Source of the DNA: Nesterenkonia lutea | GTDB lineage: Bacteria; Actinomycetota; Actinomycetes; Actinomycetales; Micrococcaceae | Length of the DNA: 64,000 nt | Assembly (NCBI RefSeq): GCF_014873955.1 | Contig: NZ_JADBED010000001.1 | Location: 372,001-436,000 of the forward strand | Direction: 5' to 3' | Part shown: one piece after another, positions 16,368 through 24,582 of the stretch | Position numbering within the stretch: the first letter of the stretch is position 1 | Layout of the letters: every line of letters starts with the position of its first letter | Made by a program: the position numbers and the translations under genes | Notes under the pieces: model-generated | What the model was told of the DNA's origin: nothing | The model's input: the letters and a program-made list of their open reading frames with translations, nothing else | The model's database searches: none

Positions 16368-16817
16368 CTACGAGGCGCGCTGGGCCGAATCTAAGCCGCC
16401 GAAGAAGTCCTGCAATGCGTCCCGGTCTATTGGGGTCGAGAGTGTAGACCCTTCCGGGGCGTCTCCTCTGGCGTTGATCCAGGGATCCTCGTTATGGGAG
16501 AGGTCACTGAGCTGCTGTCCGGTTAGGTGACCGTACGCGGACAGGACGGCGTTCACCGTGTCTTGTTCCGCCTCTGACAGGGCGTTCGAGTCTCCACCCT
16601 GAATCTTCGAGATCCGAAACTGACCCCGGTGGGTTCTGTAGAGGTCGCGAACCACGGGGCCGTTGGCCCAAGCTTCGATCTGATTGTCGAAGATTGGCAC
16701 CTCGTCCCAGGCCAGTGACCAACCCTGGGAGTAGTAGCAGAGCTTTTGCAGCTTCATCGTCGTCATCTCACCATGCTTCTCCAGGATGAACTGGGCTACA
16801 TCGAGGGCATTAGCCAT
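16368..16817 (-). CDS. DUF4065 (Panacea/SocA-like) antitoxin
   Basis: The start at 16817 is preferred because AAAGGATG lies just upstream; an in-frame ATG at 16934 precedes a low-quality stretch. The 149-residue protein has the DUF4065 signature: MTTMKLQKLCYYSQGWSLAW, IEAWANGPVVRDLYR and a helix with LSDLSHNEDPW. Members neutralise partner toxins and include SocA of Caulobacter and phage GepA. The downstream gene begins directly after its stop. The upstream palindrome at 16868-16890 may be an autoregulatory operator. Confidence 0.85.
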   Translation of the reverse strand: MANALDVAQFILEKHGEMTTMKLQKLCYYSQGWSLAWDEVPIFDNQIEAWANGPVVRDLYRTHRGQFRISKIQGGDSNALSEAEQDTVNAVLSAYGHLTGQQLSDLSHNEDPWINARGDAPEGSTLSTPIDRDALQDFFGGLDSAQRAS

Positions 16818-16867
16818 GACGGAACATCCTTTCGAGGTGGTGGTAGCAACGTCTAGAGACGGTGGTG

Positions 16868-16890
16868 GCTGCTGTACATACAGTAGCAGC
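16868..16890 (-). promoter_or_regulatory. Palindrome upstream of the DUF4065 antitoxin
   Basis: GCTGCT at 16868-16873 and AGCAGC at 16885-16890 flank the AT-richer TACATACAG. It lies 50 bases upstream of the antitoxin start and may be the promoter-operator of the pair. No other feature is seen between 16891 and 17001. Confidence 0.35.
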
Positions 16891-17001
16891 AGAGGATCTG
16901 ACTTTCCTGGGTACCGTGCTGGGTTGTCGCGCACCAGCTAGTCCCGTTTACCTCGTCACCTTCGAAGTGGCGAGTTGCTGGAAGATCGGGAGATCTGGGA
17001 A

Positions 17002-17028
17002 CTAGGCCGTAGTTTAGAGCGTAGGTTA
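17002..17028 (+). promoter_or_regulatory. Candidate integrase arm-type site, right copy
   Basis: CTAGGCCGTAGTTTAGAGCGTAGGTTA matches 4075-4100 at the other end of the element with few differences and in the same orientation; its key units are two CGTAG repeats 12 bases apart. It lies 62 bases inside attR. Confidence 0.45.
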
Positions 17029-17090
17029 AGTCCTGGGGTTTGCGAGAAACGACAGGGATACAAGAAAACCCCAGGTCAGGAGCTCTTTTG

Positions 17091-17130
17091 GAGCCGCCTG
17101 CCGGAATCGAACCGGCGACCTATTCATTAC
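17091..17130 (-). repeat. attR: 40-bp direct repeat forming the tRNA-Thr 3' half
   Basis: Identical to attL at 3923-3962. The copy brought in by the element rebuilds the T-arm and acceptor stem of tRNA-Thr, so the tRNA stays functional after integration. Confidence 0.92.
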
Positions 17131-17164
17131 GAGTGAATCGCTCTACCGACTGAGCTAAGGCGGC
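17092..17164 (-). tRNA. tRNA-Thr(CGT)
   Basis: On the minus strand the sequence folds as a complete tRNA: acceptor GCCGCCT/AGGCGGC, D-stem GCTC/GAGC, anticodon stem ATTCA/TGAAT around the loop CTCGTAA (anticodon CGT, reads ACG), and T-arm GCCGG-TTCGATT-CCGGC. The discriminator is T and CCA is not encoded. Its 3' half is the attachment site of the 13.2 kb element. Confidence 0.95.
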
Positions 17165-17230
17165 GCGGCGCCGCGGTGAGGCGCACGAGGGACAACTTTA
17201 CTGCTGCACCCCACCGCGGTCAAAGCTCGT

Positions 17231-18259
17231 TCAGTCCTGGCTCGGCACCACCATCACCGGTCCCGTGGCATGGTGCAGCAGTTCTCGAGAGACGGACCCC
17301 AGGAGAGCGCTGCGCAGACCGCTGAGGCCCCGGGTGCCGACCACGGTCAGCTGCACCCGCGCGCTCATCTCGTGGAGCAGGTTCACCGGAAATCCCTCTT
17401 CAACTGTCCCGGAGACCGAGAGCTCCGGGAACTGTGCCTGGACCCAGCCCACCTCGACGTCGAGGTCCTTGTTCAGATCATCCATCCGCGAATGCACCAG
17501 CGCCTGTTCGCGGGCAGCAAGCTCCGGATACCACATGGCCGCGGTGGTCAGCGGCGGCAGGGCCATGACCAGCTGGAGATCGGTCTTGTGACTGAGCGCG
17601 GTCCGGGCGGCCTCTGCCGCCGCGCGACGGGAGTGGGGCGAACCGTCGATGCCGACCACCACGGGCCTGGAGTCGGCAGTGGTCAGCGCCTCGAGGCCTT
17701 CTCCCACGTCGGAGCCCTCAGTGTGCGGGACGACGACCGTGGGGGAGTGCGCATGAGCGGGAAGCGCGGCCGCGACCGAGCCGAGGATGCGCCCCGTGAA
17801 TCCGCCGCGTCCGCGGCTTCCGACCACGGTCAGTTCGGCCGAACCGGAGAGCCGCACCATCACTCCGGCTGCGTCTCCATGCTCCAGCCGATACGTCACC
17901 TCGCCGTCGTAGCCGGAGAGCTTCTGCTTGGCTTCGTTCAAGACGGCCTCAGTGGCCTGGCGGGCGAGGGTCTGTCCCTCGGAGTCGGGAAAGCTCTCCA
18001 GATAGCCGCTCACCGCCGGAGCGATCGTGAAGGAGCTTGCGACCGTCAGGGCAAGGCCTCGGAAATGTGCCTCGCGGGCGGCCCAGCGCAGCGCGGCGGT
18101 GGCGTTGGCCGAGCCGTCGAAGCCGACCAGCACTCCGAGTGGCCGCGGCGCGCGCGGCTCCTCGGAGGCGGCACTGGGGGCTGCGGAGGTGTGGGTGTCG
18201 TGAGTCTGGGCGGAGTCTCGTGACTCCGCGGTGGGTGTGACAGGAACCTCGATGTTCAT
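17231..18259 (-). CDS. Universal stress protein with two UspA domains
   Basis: A 342-residue cytosolic protein. After a disordered, Ala/Ser/Thr-rich N-terminus of about 40 residues come two Usp domains (about 40-185 and 195-340). Each has an ATP-binding glycine motif: VVGSRGRGGFTGRILGSV in the first and VVGTRGLSGLRSALLGSV in the second. Tandem-domain Usp proteins are common in actinobacteria and are linked to stress survival and dormancy. It is transcribed alone and its promoter should lie in 18260-18390, where no other feature is seen. Confidence 0.93.
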   Translation of the reverse strand: MNIEVPVTPTAESRDSAQTHDTHTSAAPSAASEEPRAPRPLGVLVGFDGSANATAALRWAAREAHFRGLALTVASSFTIAPAVSGYLESFPDSEGQTLARQATEAVLNEAKQKLSGYDGEVTYRLEHGDAAGVMVRLSGSAELTVVGSRGRGGFTGRILGSVAAALPAHAHSPTVVVPHTEGSDVGEGLEALTTADSRPVVVGIDGSPHSRRAAAEAARTALSHKTDLQLVMALPPLTTAAMWYPELAAREQALVHSRMDDLNKDLDVEVGWVQAQFPELSVSGTVEEGFPVNLLHEMSARVQLTVVGTRGLSGLRSALLGSVSRELLHHATGPVMVVPSQD

Positions 18260-18390
18260 GGCAGCGTCCTAACGCAGATCAGCGGATGAGACCGGTGTCC
18301 ATCAGGTGCCGCGGGCGACGTCTGCGTCACCGGTGTTCCGAGTCTACGCGTGGACTTCTACAAGCGGTAGAAGAACCTTCGATCCGGTGT

Positions 18391-19986
18391 TCAACACTCT
18401 GTTCGACCCTCCGCGAGGTCCCCGCCCAGAAGGTACCCGTCCACCGCGTCATCCACGCAATCATTGCCCGCCTGGTAACCCAGGTGGCCTTCTCCCTCAC
18501 GAATGATCAATGAGGACTGAGGCACCGACTCGTGCATGTTCTCCGCCCATTCCACCGGGGTTGCAGGGTCTCCGGTGGTGCCGATGAACAGGATCTCCTC
18601 GACCTCTGTGAGGCCCGGATCCCAGGGCTCGGCCACACTCTCGGCCGGCCACTCCTGACAGACCACGCCCCGATGACCCAGGTACGGACCGAAGGTGGGG
18701 GCCTGGTCCGAGACTTCTTCGAATTCCGCCTCGATCTGCTCCGGGTCCTCGGGCATCGGGTAGTCCAGGCACATCACGGCGGTGAAGGCGAAGGAGTTGA
18801 TCCAGTCATAGTTGCCATCAGGACTCCTCCCGGACTGCAGATCCGCGAAGTACTGGAACGCAGAGAAGTCATCCTCTGAGAGCGCCATGTTCAGCGCCTC
18901 GGACAGCACAGGCCAGCTCAGCTGGTTGTACAGGGGGGTGATGAACCCGCTGACCAGCGTGGACACGTTGATCGTGCGACCATCCGCGCCCTGGACAGGT
19001 TCTTCATCCACCTCCGCGAAGAGATCCTGGGTGCTCTGGACCACTTCGTCCACGGTGTCACCGGCGGCACAGTTCTCCTGCTCGGTGCACCACTGGGCGT
19101 AGTTCTCCAGCGCGTCCTCGAAGCCGAGGGCCTGCTGCGTGTTCAATTCGTGCGCCTCGATGGAGACGTCGAACATCCCGTCGAGCACGAACCTGCCCAC
19201 ACGCTGCCCGTAGTGCTCGGCATAGGTCAGACCGAGCTTGGTGCCGTAGGAGAAGCCCAGGTAGTCCAGCTCATCCTGCCCCAGCGCCGCGCGGATGACG
19301 TCCATGTCTCTGGCCGCAGAAAGCGTGTCCACATGCACGAGAAGGTCGCCGCTCTCCGCCTCGCACTGTGCCGCCAGCTCTGCGGCAGACTCGCGGGCCT
19401 CGGCGTAGGCGGCATCGGTGTCGAGCTGTTCGTCGGAGACCTGTTGCCGGTACTCGTCCATCTCTGCGTCGTCGAGGCAGGTCACCGGTGAGGAGCGGTG
19501 CACCCCGCGGGGGTCGAAGCCGACGACGTTATAGGTCTCCACCAGTTCCTCGCTGAACGCCGAGGTCAGCGTGTCTGCGACGGTGTTGTATCCGGAGGAG
19601 CCCGGCCCGCCGGGGTTGGTGAGCAGGTACTCGTCCTCACCGCCGGTCTCGGAGCTGATGATCCGGATCTCGAGGTCCTCGCCGGCGCCGGGGTCCTCGT
19701 AGTCCATCGGCACCGTGACATCGGCGCACATCATCGTGTCCTCACAGGAGGACCACTCGAGCTCCTGCTCGTAGTAGTCGGTGTAGTCGCCCGCGTCACC
19801 GGGCAGCGCGTCCGCCGGCACCGTAGTGGCGGTCATCGACTCTTCGTCTGTCGTGCCTTCCACCGCACTGCTCGCGGCGGAGTCGGACTCGTCTCCGGGG
19901 GTCGCGCAGCCCGACAGCAGCAGCGCGGCCGCCGCAGCGAGGCCCGCCAGTCGAAGCCCTCGCGGGAACAGCGGATTCTCAGGCAC
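18391..19986 (-). CDS. Secreted alpha/beta-hydrolase lipoprotein (SlpD/tripeptidyl aminopeptidase type)
   Basis: A 531-residue exported peptidase. The signal peptide ends in the lipobox LLLSGC, so the protein is anchored to the membrane outer face. The TAP-like signature GGPGSSGYN (oxyanion region) is near residue 120. The nucleophile is in GFSYGTKLGLTYAEHYG. The C-terminal TAP domain supplies Asp in GTTGDPATPVEWA and His in GEGHLGY. Such enzymes remove N-terminal peptides from extracellular substrates. Its start overlaps the end of holB by 8 bases. It is rich in Asp and Glu. Confidence 0.9.
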   Translation of the reverse strand: MPENPLFPRGLRLAGLAAAAALLLSGCATPGDESDSAASSAVEGTTDEESMTATTVPADALPGDAGDYTDYYEQELEWSSCEDTMMCADVTVPMDYEDPGAGEDLEIRIISSETGGEDEYLLTNPGGPGSSGYNTVADTLTSAFSEELVETYNVVGFDPRGVHRSSPVTCLDDAEMDEYRQQVSDEQLDTDAAYAEARESAAELAAQCEAESGDLLVHVDTLSAARDMDVIRAALGQDELDYLGFSYGTKLGLTYAEHYGQRVGRFVLDGMFDVSIEAHELNTQQALGFEDALENYAQWCTEQENCAAGDTVDEVVQSTQDLFAEVDEEPVQGADGRTINVSTLVSGFITPLYNQLSWPVLSEALNMALSEDDFSAFQYFADLQSGRSPDGNYDWINSFAFTAVMCLDYPMPEDPEQIEAEFEEVSDQAPTFGPYLGHRGVVCQEWPAESVAEPWDPGLTEVEEILFIGTTGDPATPVEWAENMHESVPQSSLIIREGEGHLGYQAGNDCVDDAVDGYLLGGDLAEGRTEC

Positions 19987-21136
19987 GGGACCTCCCGGGT
20001 AGGAACTGCATCATCAGGGCCTCCATGGCCAGAAGCGGGGGGACATTCTGCGTGATCCGGGTCCGGGCGGCATTGATCGCATCCAGCCCGGCCAGGGTCT
20101 GCTCGGCGCTGAGCGACTCGGCGTAGCGGGTCAGCTCCGCGCGCAGATGCTCATTGATCAGCTCAGCACCGGTGCCCAGCTTCAGGCTGAGCACATCACG
20201 GAAGACGGCCGTGAGATCGATCAGGGCCCGGTCCAGCGAGTCAGCGACGGCGCGCTTGGCCCGCCGGGTGTTCTCCTCCTCCAGCCGCTTGAACTGGGCG
20301 CGGAGCTTGGGCGGGATCTTCTCCTCCGCCTCGAGTCCGAGGGAGCGGCGCAGCGAGGCCTGCTCGGCGCTGAGCCGGGCCTCGGCAGTGCTGGCCGCGT
20401 CCGCCTGGGTCATCTCGACCAGCGTTCCCGCGGCCTTGATCGCTGCGGAGGAGGTGCTCAGTCGCAGCGGCAGCGTGACGATCTGCTCCCGTCGGCTGCG
20501 CGCCTCCGGGTCGCGGGCGAGCCGGCGTGCGACTCCGATGTGGTTCTGTGAGACCCGGGCGGCGAACTGAGCCTGCTGCTCGTTGAGGCCGTCCCGGGTG
20601 GTCAACAGCTGAGCCACCGCTTCTGTGGGAGGGATCCGCAGGCTGACCAGGCGGCAGCGGGACCGGATGGTGACCAGCACATCGGCCGGGCTGGGCGCGC
20701 AGAGCACCCAGACCGTGTGCGGGGGCGGTTCCTCGATGGCCTTGAGCAGCACGTTGGTGGCTCGTTCGGTCATCCGGTCCGCGTCCTCCACCACGATGAC
20801 CCGCCACCGGGCGCCGTGGGGCTTCTCCTGGGCGGTGGTCACCAGCTGGCGGACGTCTTCGATCTTGTACGTGACGTTCTCGGTGGAGATCAGCTTCACC
20901 GAGGGGTGGCTCTGCGCGGCCACGAGGCGGCAGGACCTGCATTCGCCGCAGCCCCGGGCAGCGGGTTCCGGCTGGTCACAGTTCAATGCGGCGGCGAAGG
21001 CCCTCGCCGCGTTGGAGCGACCGGACCCGGGAGGTCCGGTGAACAGCCAGGCATGTGAGGGCGTGCCGGAGCCGGCGGCCTGACGCAGCTGCTCGACGAC
21101 GGCGTCCTGCCCGACGAGTTCTGTGTAGACGCTCAT
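19979..21136 (-). CDS. holB: DNA polymerase III subunit delta' (clamp loader)
   Basis: A 385-residue AAA+ protein. It has the P-loop LFTGPPGSGRSNAARAFA, a zinc-finger cluster (CDQPEPAARGCGECRSC), the Walker B-like VIVVEDADRMTERA and the sensor-1/SRC region VTIRSRCRLVSLR. It is part of the gamma complex that loads the beta clamp. Its start overlaps the stop of tmk in an ATGA, the usual tmk-holB arrangement of actinobacteria. Confidence 0.95.
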   Translation of the reverse strand: MSVYTELVGQDAVVEQLRQAAGSGTPSHAWLFTGPPGSGRSNAARAFAAALNCDQPEPAARGCGECRSCRLVAAQSHPSVKLISTENVTYKIEDVRQLVTTAQEKPHGARWRVIVVEDADRMTERATNVLLKAIEEPPPHTVWVLCAPSPADVLVTIRSRCRLVSLRIPPTEAVAQLLTTRDGLNEQQAQFAARVSQNHIGVARRLARDPEARSRREQIVTLPLRLSTSSAAIKAAGTLVEMTQADAASTAEARLSAEQASLRRSLGLEAEEKIPPKLRAQFKRLEEENTRRAKRAVADSLDRALIDLTAVFRDVLSLKLGTGAELINEHLRAELTRYAESLSAEQTLAGLDAINAARTRITQNVPPLLAMEALMMQFLPGRSRA

Positions 21137-21771
21137 GCGCTCAGGAGCTCCTCGACGCGGGCACGGATCTGCTTCTGCAGGCCCTCAGGGGCACCGTCGG
21201 CGGCGAGCACCAGGTATCGCTCCGGCTCCGCCTCGGCGCGGGCGAGGAACGCCGCGCGCAGCCGCTCGTGGAAGGCGTCCTCGGCCGATTCGATCCGGTC
21301 CGAGGTTCCCTCGCGGCCTTCGCGCCGGGCGCGGGCGGCGGCCGGCTCGAGGTCCAGCAGCACGGTCAGATCGGGCTGCAGGCCGCCGGTGGCGAAGACG
21401 TTCACGTCTGCCACCGCTTCGGTGCCGATCTGGCGGCCCTCTCCCTGATAGGCCACCGACGAGTCCACATAGCGGTCACAGAGCACGAAGCGGCCGGACT
21501 CCAGCGCTGGCCGGATGCGCTGGACCACATGGGCGGCACGGGACGCGGCGAAGAGCAGCGCCTCGGTCCGGGGATCCACCTCGCCCTGTCCGTGCTCGAG
21601 CACCAGGGAGCGGATGCGCTCGCCGATCGGGGTGCCCCCGGGCTCGCGAGTGCGCTCATAGGGCACTCCGCGCTCGACGAACCAGGACTCGAGAAGGCTC
21701 AGCTGGGTGGTCTTGCCGGCGCCGTCGCCGCCTTCGAAGGCGATGAATCCTCCACGTCTGAGCTGGTTCAC
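21133..21771 (-). CDS. tmk: Thymidylate kinase
   Basis: A 212-residue enzyme converting dTMP to dTDP. The P-loop is FEGGDGAGKTTQ, the substrate motif is DRYVDSSVAYQG, and the lid has GREGTSDRIE. First gene of the tmk-holB-peptidase run on the minus strand. The 126 bases up to the divergent transsulfuration gene hold both promoters. Confidence 0.96.
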   Translation of the reverse strand: MNQLRRGGFIAFEGGDGAGKTTQLSLLESWFVERGVPYERTREPGGTPIGERIRSLVLEHGQGEVDPRTEALLFAASRAAHVVQRIRPALESGRFVLCDRYVDSSVAYQGEGRQIGTEAVADVNVFATGGLQPDLTVLLDLEPAAARARREGREGTSDRIESAEDAFHERLRAAFLARAEAEPERYLVLAADGAPEGLQKQIRARVEELLSA

Positions 21772-21897
21772 CCTCCAAGCCTACCTAGCGCCACGGACGC
21801 CCCCGTGCGCCGGCGCAGGAAGCCACTCTGGACTGGTGCATCAACGCCCCGCGCGCACGCCAGCTCCGGGACAGCCCCGCTGGGGTACCGTAGCGGT

Positions 21898-23253
21898 GTG
21901 AATCAGCGCGAACGCACCTTCGTGGTCAGCGCGGGCCGCGGTGCCCACGCTCCGAACCAGCCCGTCAACAAGCCGGTGGACTTCACCTCGACCTACTCCT
22001 ACAGGCCCGGAGTCCCGGCGGCGATGGACTACGCCCGCGAGGGCATGCCCTCCTGGGAGCCGCTGGAGGAGCTCCTGGCACAGCTGGAGGCCGGCACCCG
22101 CTCCAGCTACCGGGCCGAGGGCTTCGTCACCACCGCTGAGGACCACCCCGCACAGGTGCTGCCGGGTCTGCTCTTCGCCTCGGGCATGGCCGCCATCTCC
22201 GCCGTCGTCCATCTGCTCCCGCCGGGGAGCCACCTGGTCATGCCCCGGCACAGCTATATGGGCTTCTCCACCCTGGCGCAACAGATGGCGGACCAGGGAC
22301 TGCTGACCCTGCACCGCGTGGACATCGCCGACACCGAACAGGTCATCACCACCCTGCATGACGTCTCCACGCTGGCCAGCGCCCAGGATGTGCAGGTGAT
22401 GCTCTGGATCGAGTCCCCGACCAACCCGATGCTCGAGGTCGCCGATCTGCCTGCACTGTTGGCCGCCGCAAAGAAGCGCGGCGTGCTCAGCGCAGTGGAC
22501 AACACCTTCGCGACCCCGCTGCGCCAGCGCCCGCTCAAGCATGGGGCCGATGTCGTGGTGCATTCGGTCACCAAGTTCCTCTCCGGACACTCGGACCTGA
22601 TCATGGGCGCCGCCATCACCGGTGATCCCGAGATCCACCGACAGCTGCACCAGCACCGCACCCTTCACGGCGCCATCCCCGGACCGATGGAGGTCTTCCT
22701 GGCGCTGCGCGGCGTGCGCACCCTGGCTCTGCGCCTGGATGCGGCTGAGTCCAGCGCCGGCGAGCTGGCGAGACGGCTGGACCAGCTCAGCGAAGACGCC
22801 GGACTGCCGCTGCGCCGGGTCAACTACCCGGGCCTGGCCTCCCACCCGCAGCACCAGCGCGCTGCTGAGCAGCTGGGCGGGTTCGGCGCCATCCTGACCA
22901 TCGAGCTCGACGCGGACCAGCCCGCTGGCCCAGGGCAACCCGGTCCAGGACAACCCGCTCCAGGACAGCCCGGTTCAGGTGAGCTCGGTTCCGCCGACCA
23001 GCGGACCGAGGCCGAGGTGGCCGACGCCGTGCTCAGCGCCCTGAAGATATGGACCCCCGCGACCAGCCTCGGCGGTGTGGAATCGCTCGCGGAGCGTCGT
23101 CGTCGTCATCCCGGGGAACCGACATCGGTGCCGGACGGGCTGATTCGACTTTCCGTGGGCATCGAAGATGTCGAGGACCTCTTCGCGGATCTGCTCAATG
23201 CGCTGCGGACCGCCGCAACGGCGGACCCATCAGATGACGAGACCATCCGATAA
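21898..23253 (+). CDS. PLP-dependent transsulfuration enzyme (cystathionine gamma-synthase/lyase type)
   Basis: A 451-residue Cys/Met-metabolism PLP enzyme. The PLP lysine is in [14 protein letters not shown], and the cofactor Asp/Asn are in ESPTNPMLE and SAVDNTF. The GTG at 21898 is chosen because homology-like sequence ([19 protein letters not shown]) begins there; the frame is open much further upstream across tmk. Residues about 340-365 are a Pro/Gly/Gln-rich insertion encoded by three 15-bp tandem repeats, unlike the normal family. Whether the enzyme acts as synthase or lyase cannot be told from motifs. Confidence 0.85.
   Translation: MNQRERTFVVSAGRGAHAPNQPVNKPVDFTSTYSYRPGVPAAMDYAREGMPSWEPLEELLAQLEAGTRSSYRAEGFVTTAEDHPAQVLPGLLFASGMAAISAVVHLLPPGSHLVMPRHSYMGFSTLAQQMADQGLLTLHRVDIADTEQVITTLHDVSTLASAQDVQVMLWIESPTNPMLEVADLPALLAAAKKRGVLSAVDNTFATPLRQRPLKHGADVVVHSVTKFLSGHSDLIMGAAITGDPEIHRQLHQHRTLHGAIPGPMEVFLALRGVRTLALRLDAAESSAGELARRLDQLSEDAGLPLRRVNYPGLASHPQHQRAAEQLGGFGAILTIELDADQPAGPGQPGPGQPAPGQPGSGELGSADQRTEAEVADAVLSALKIWTPATSLGGVESLAERRRRHPGEPTSVPDGLIRLSVGIEDVEDLFADLLNALRTAATADPSDDETIR
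22930..22974 (+). repeat. Three 15-bp tandem repeats inside the transsulfuration gene
   Basis: CCAGGGCAACCCGGT, CCAGGACAACCCGCT and CCAGGACAGCCCGGT follow one another and keep the frame, encoding PGQPG-type units. They sit in a surface loop of the C-terminal domain, just before the strand containing [11 protein letters not shown]. Confidence 0.9.
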
Positions 23254-23262
23254 CATCGAGGT

Positions 23263-23574
23263 ATGCAGTCTCCCATCTCTGACATCTGGAGGTTCGTCCT
23301 CCTCTCCGAGTTCTGGATCCAGTTCGCCTTCGCCTTCGTCTGCCTGATCGTGGCCGTGGTCGCGCTGGTCAAGTGCATCCCCAAGAACGCGCAGCGCTTC
23401 GACATCGCGTTCAAGCGCACCAAGGGATTCTGGCTCGGCATGACCGGCGGCGCCGTGGTGCTGGCGCTGCTGGGCGCCTTCGGCAGCACGCCCTTCGGAC
23501 TGATCTTCCCGGTGGCGGCCGCGTGCATGGCGATGGTCTACCTGACCGACGTCAATCCCGCCGTCTCCGAGTGA
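23263..23574 (+). CDS. DUF2516-family small membrane protein
   Basis: A 103-residue protein with an N-terminal transmembrane helix (FWIQFAFAFVCLIVAVVAL) and a second hydrophobic hairpin (TGGAVVLALLGAF and LIFPVAAACMAMVYLTDV). The pattern FDIAFKRTKGFWLGMTGGA and the ending VYLTDVNPAV match DUF2516, an actinobacterial family of unknown function. It starts 9 bases after the preceding gene, so they are likely co-transcribed. Confidence 0.8.
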   Translation: MQSPISDIWRFVLLSEFWIQFAFAFVCLIVAVVALVKCIPKNAQRFDIAFKRTKGFWLGMTGGAVVLALLGAFGSTPFGLIFPVAAACMAMVYLTDVNPAVSE

Positions 23575-23666
23575 CCCCGCTGCAGTCTCGGGCGAGCGAT
23601 GCCGGCTCACATGCCCGTGACTGACCTGACCATCGCTGACCGACTTCGAAAGGGAGACCATCTCCA

Positions 23667-24413
23667 ATGGCCTATGACCTGATCCTGCTCCGCCACGGGC
23701 AGAGCGACTGGAACGAGAAGAACCTCTTCACCGGATGGGTGGATGTCCAGCTCACCGCTCTGGGCCGTGAGGAGGCCGCCCGCGGCGGCGAGCTGCTCGC
23801 CGAGCACAAGCTGCTCCCGGACGTGGTGCACACCTCGCTGCTGCAGCGGGCCATCACCACCGCGCACCTCGCCCTGGAGACCGCCGATCGGCTCTGGATC
23901 CCGGTCAAGCGGGACTGGCGCCTGAACGAGCGCCACTACGGCGCGCTGCAGGGCAAGAACAAGGCTGAGACGCTGGAGCAGTACGGCGAGGACCAGTTCA
24001 TGACCTGGCGCCGCTCCTATGACACCCCGCCGCCAGAGATCTCCGCAGACGACAAGTTCTCCCAGGTGGGGGACCCGCGCTATGCCGACCTCGGCGATGC
24101 CGCCCCGCGCACCGAGTGCCTCAAGGACGTGGTGGAACGGATGCTTCCCTACTGGGAGTCCTCCGTGGTGCCCGACCTCCGTGAGAACAAGACCGTCCTG
24201 CTGGCCGCTCATGGAAATTCGCTGCGCGCCATGGTGAAGTACCTCGACGGCATCTCCGACGAGGACATCGCCGGGCTGAACATCCCCACCGGGATCCCGC
24301 TGCACTACCAGCTGGACGAGGACCTCAAGCCGCTGAACCCGGGCGGCACCTACCTGGACCCGGAGGCCGCCAAGGACGCGATCCACGCGGTCGCGAACCA
24401 GGGCAAGAAGTAG
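23667..24413 (+). CDS. gpmA: 2,3-bisphosphoglycerate-dependent phosphoglycerate mutase
   Basis: A 248-residue glycolytic enzyme. The histidine phosphate-acceptor motif is [18 protein letters not shown]. The second arm, including Glu in [17 protein letters not shown], and His in [16 protein letters not shown] are present. Length is standard for GpmA. AAAGGGAGA precedes the ATG. A strong hairpin follows the stop. Confidence 0.96.
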   Translation: MAYDLILLRHGQSDWNEKNLFTGWVDVQLTALGREEAARGGELLAEHKLLPDVVHTSLLQRAITTAHLALETADRLWIPVKRDWRLNERHYGALQGKNKAETLEQYGEDQFMTWRRSYDTPPPEISADDKFSQVGDPRYADLGDAAPRTECLKDVVERMLPYWESSVVPDLRENKTVLLAAHGNSLRAMVKYLDGISDEDIAGLNIPTGIPLHYQLDEDLKPLNPGGTYLDPEAAKDAIHAVANQGKK

Positions 24414-24426
24414 CCCACGCACGTTT

Positions 24427-24466
24427 GAAGCCCCCTCAGCCATCACATGACGGCGGAGGGGGCTTC
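24427..24466 (+). terminator. Terminator after gpmA
   Basis: GAAGCCCCCTC at 24427-24437 pairs perfectly with GAGGGGGCTTC at 24456-24466. It begins 13 bases after the gpmA stop. There is no T-run, as is common in high-GC actinobacteria. Confidence 0.75.
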
Positions 24467-24528
24467 GTGCATCCAGGCGGGGGAGGGGCCTCCGCGCCTC
24501 TGCTGGGGGCGGGAACGGAGGGTTCCCT

Positions 24529-24582
24529 CATCTATTGGGCGCAAATCGTCGGAATAGGCGCCGCGTGGCGGGGGCGGGTTCT
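24529..24582 (+). repeat. Left arm of an inverted repeat surrounding the IS30-family element
   Basis: CATCTATTGGGCGCAAATCGTCG here matches, in inverted form, 26034-26056 (reverse complement CATCTGTTGGGCAGAAATCGTCG), 20 of 23 bases. Weaker similarity continues inward. The two arms lie outside the IS ends and would be adjacent if the IS were removed. Confidence 0.7.

Larger units (their letters stand above)
3963..17130. mobile_element. Integrative mobilizable element in tRNA-Thr(CGT), about 13.2 kb
   Basis: The element is bounded by a perfect 40-bp direct repeat (3923-3962 and 17091-17130). It encodes a tyrosine recombinase next to attL, a small HTH protein, a HUH Rep protein, a restriction-modification enzyme, a probable oriT with MobC and relaxase, and a DUF4065 toxin-antitoxin pair. 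No type IV secretion or FtsK/TraB-like transfer gene is present, so it would need a helper for transfer. A Rep gene suggests that the excised circle can replicate. It has since received an IS21 insertion in the relaxase gene and holds an IS3-family remnant. Codon use inside is less extreme in GC than in the flanking chromosome. Confidence 0.88.

Noticed and set aside
21055..21897. Upstream extension of the transsulfuration gene
   Set aside because: It runs antisense to tmk and is Arg/Ala/Gly-rich; family-like sequence begins at GTG 21898.
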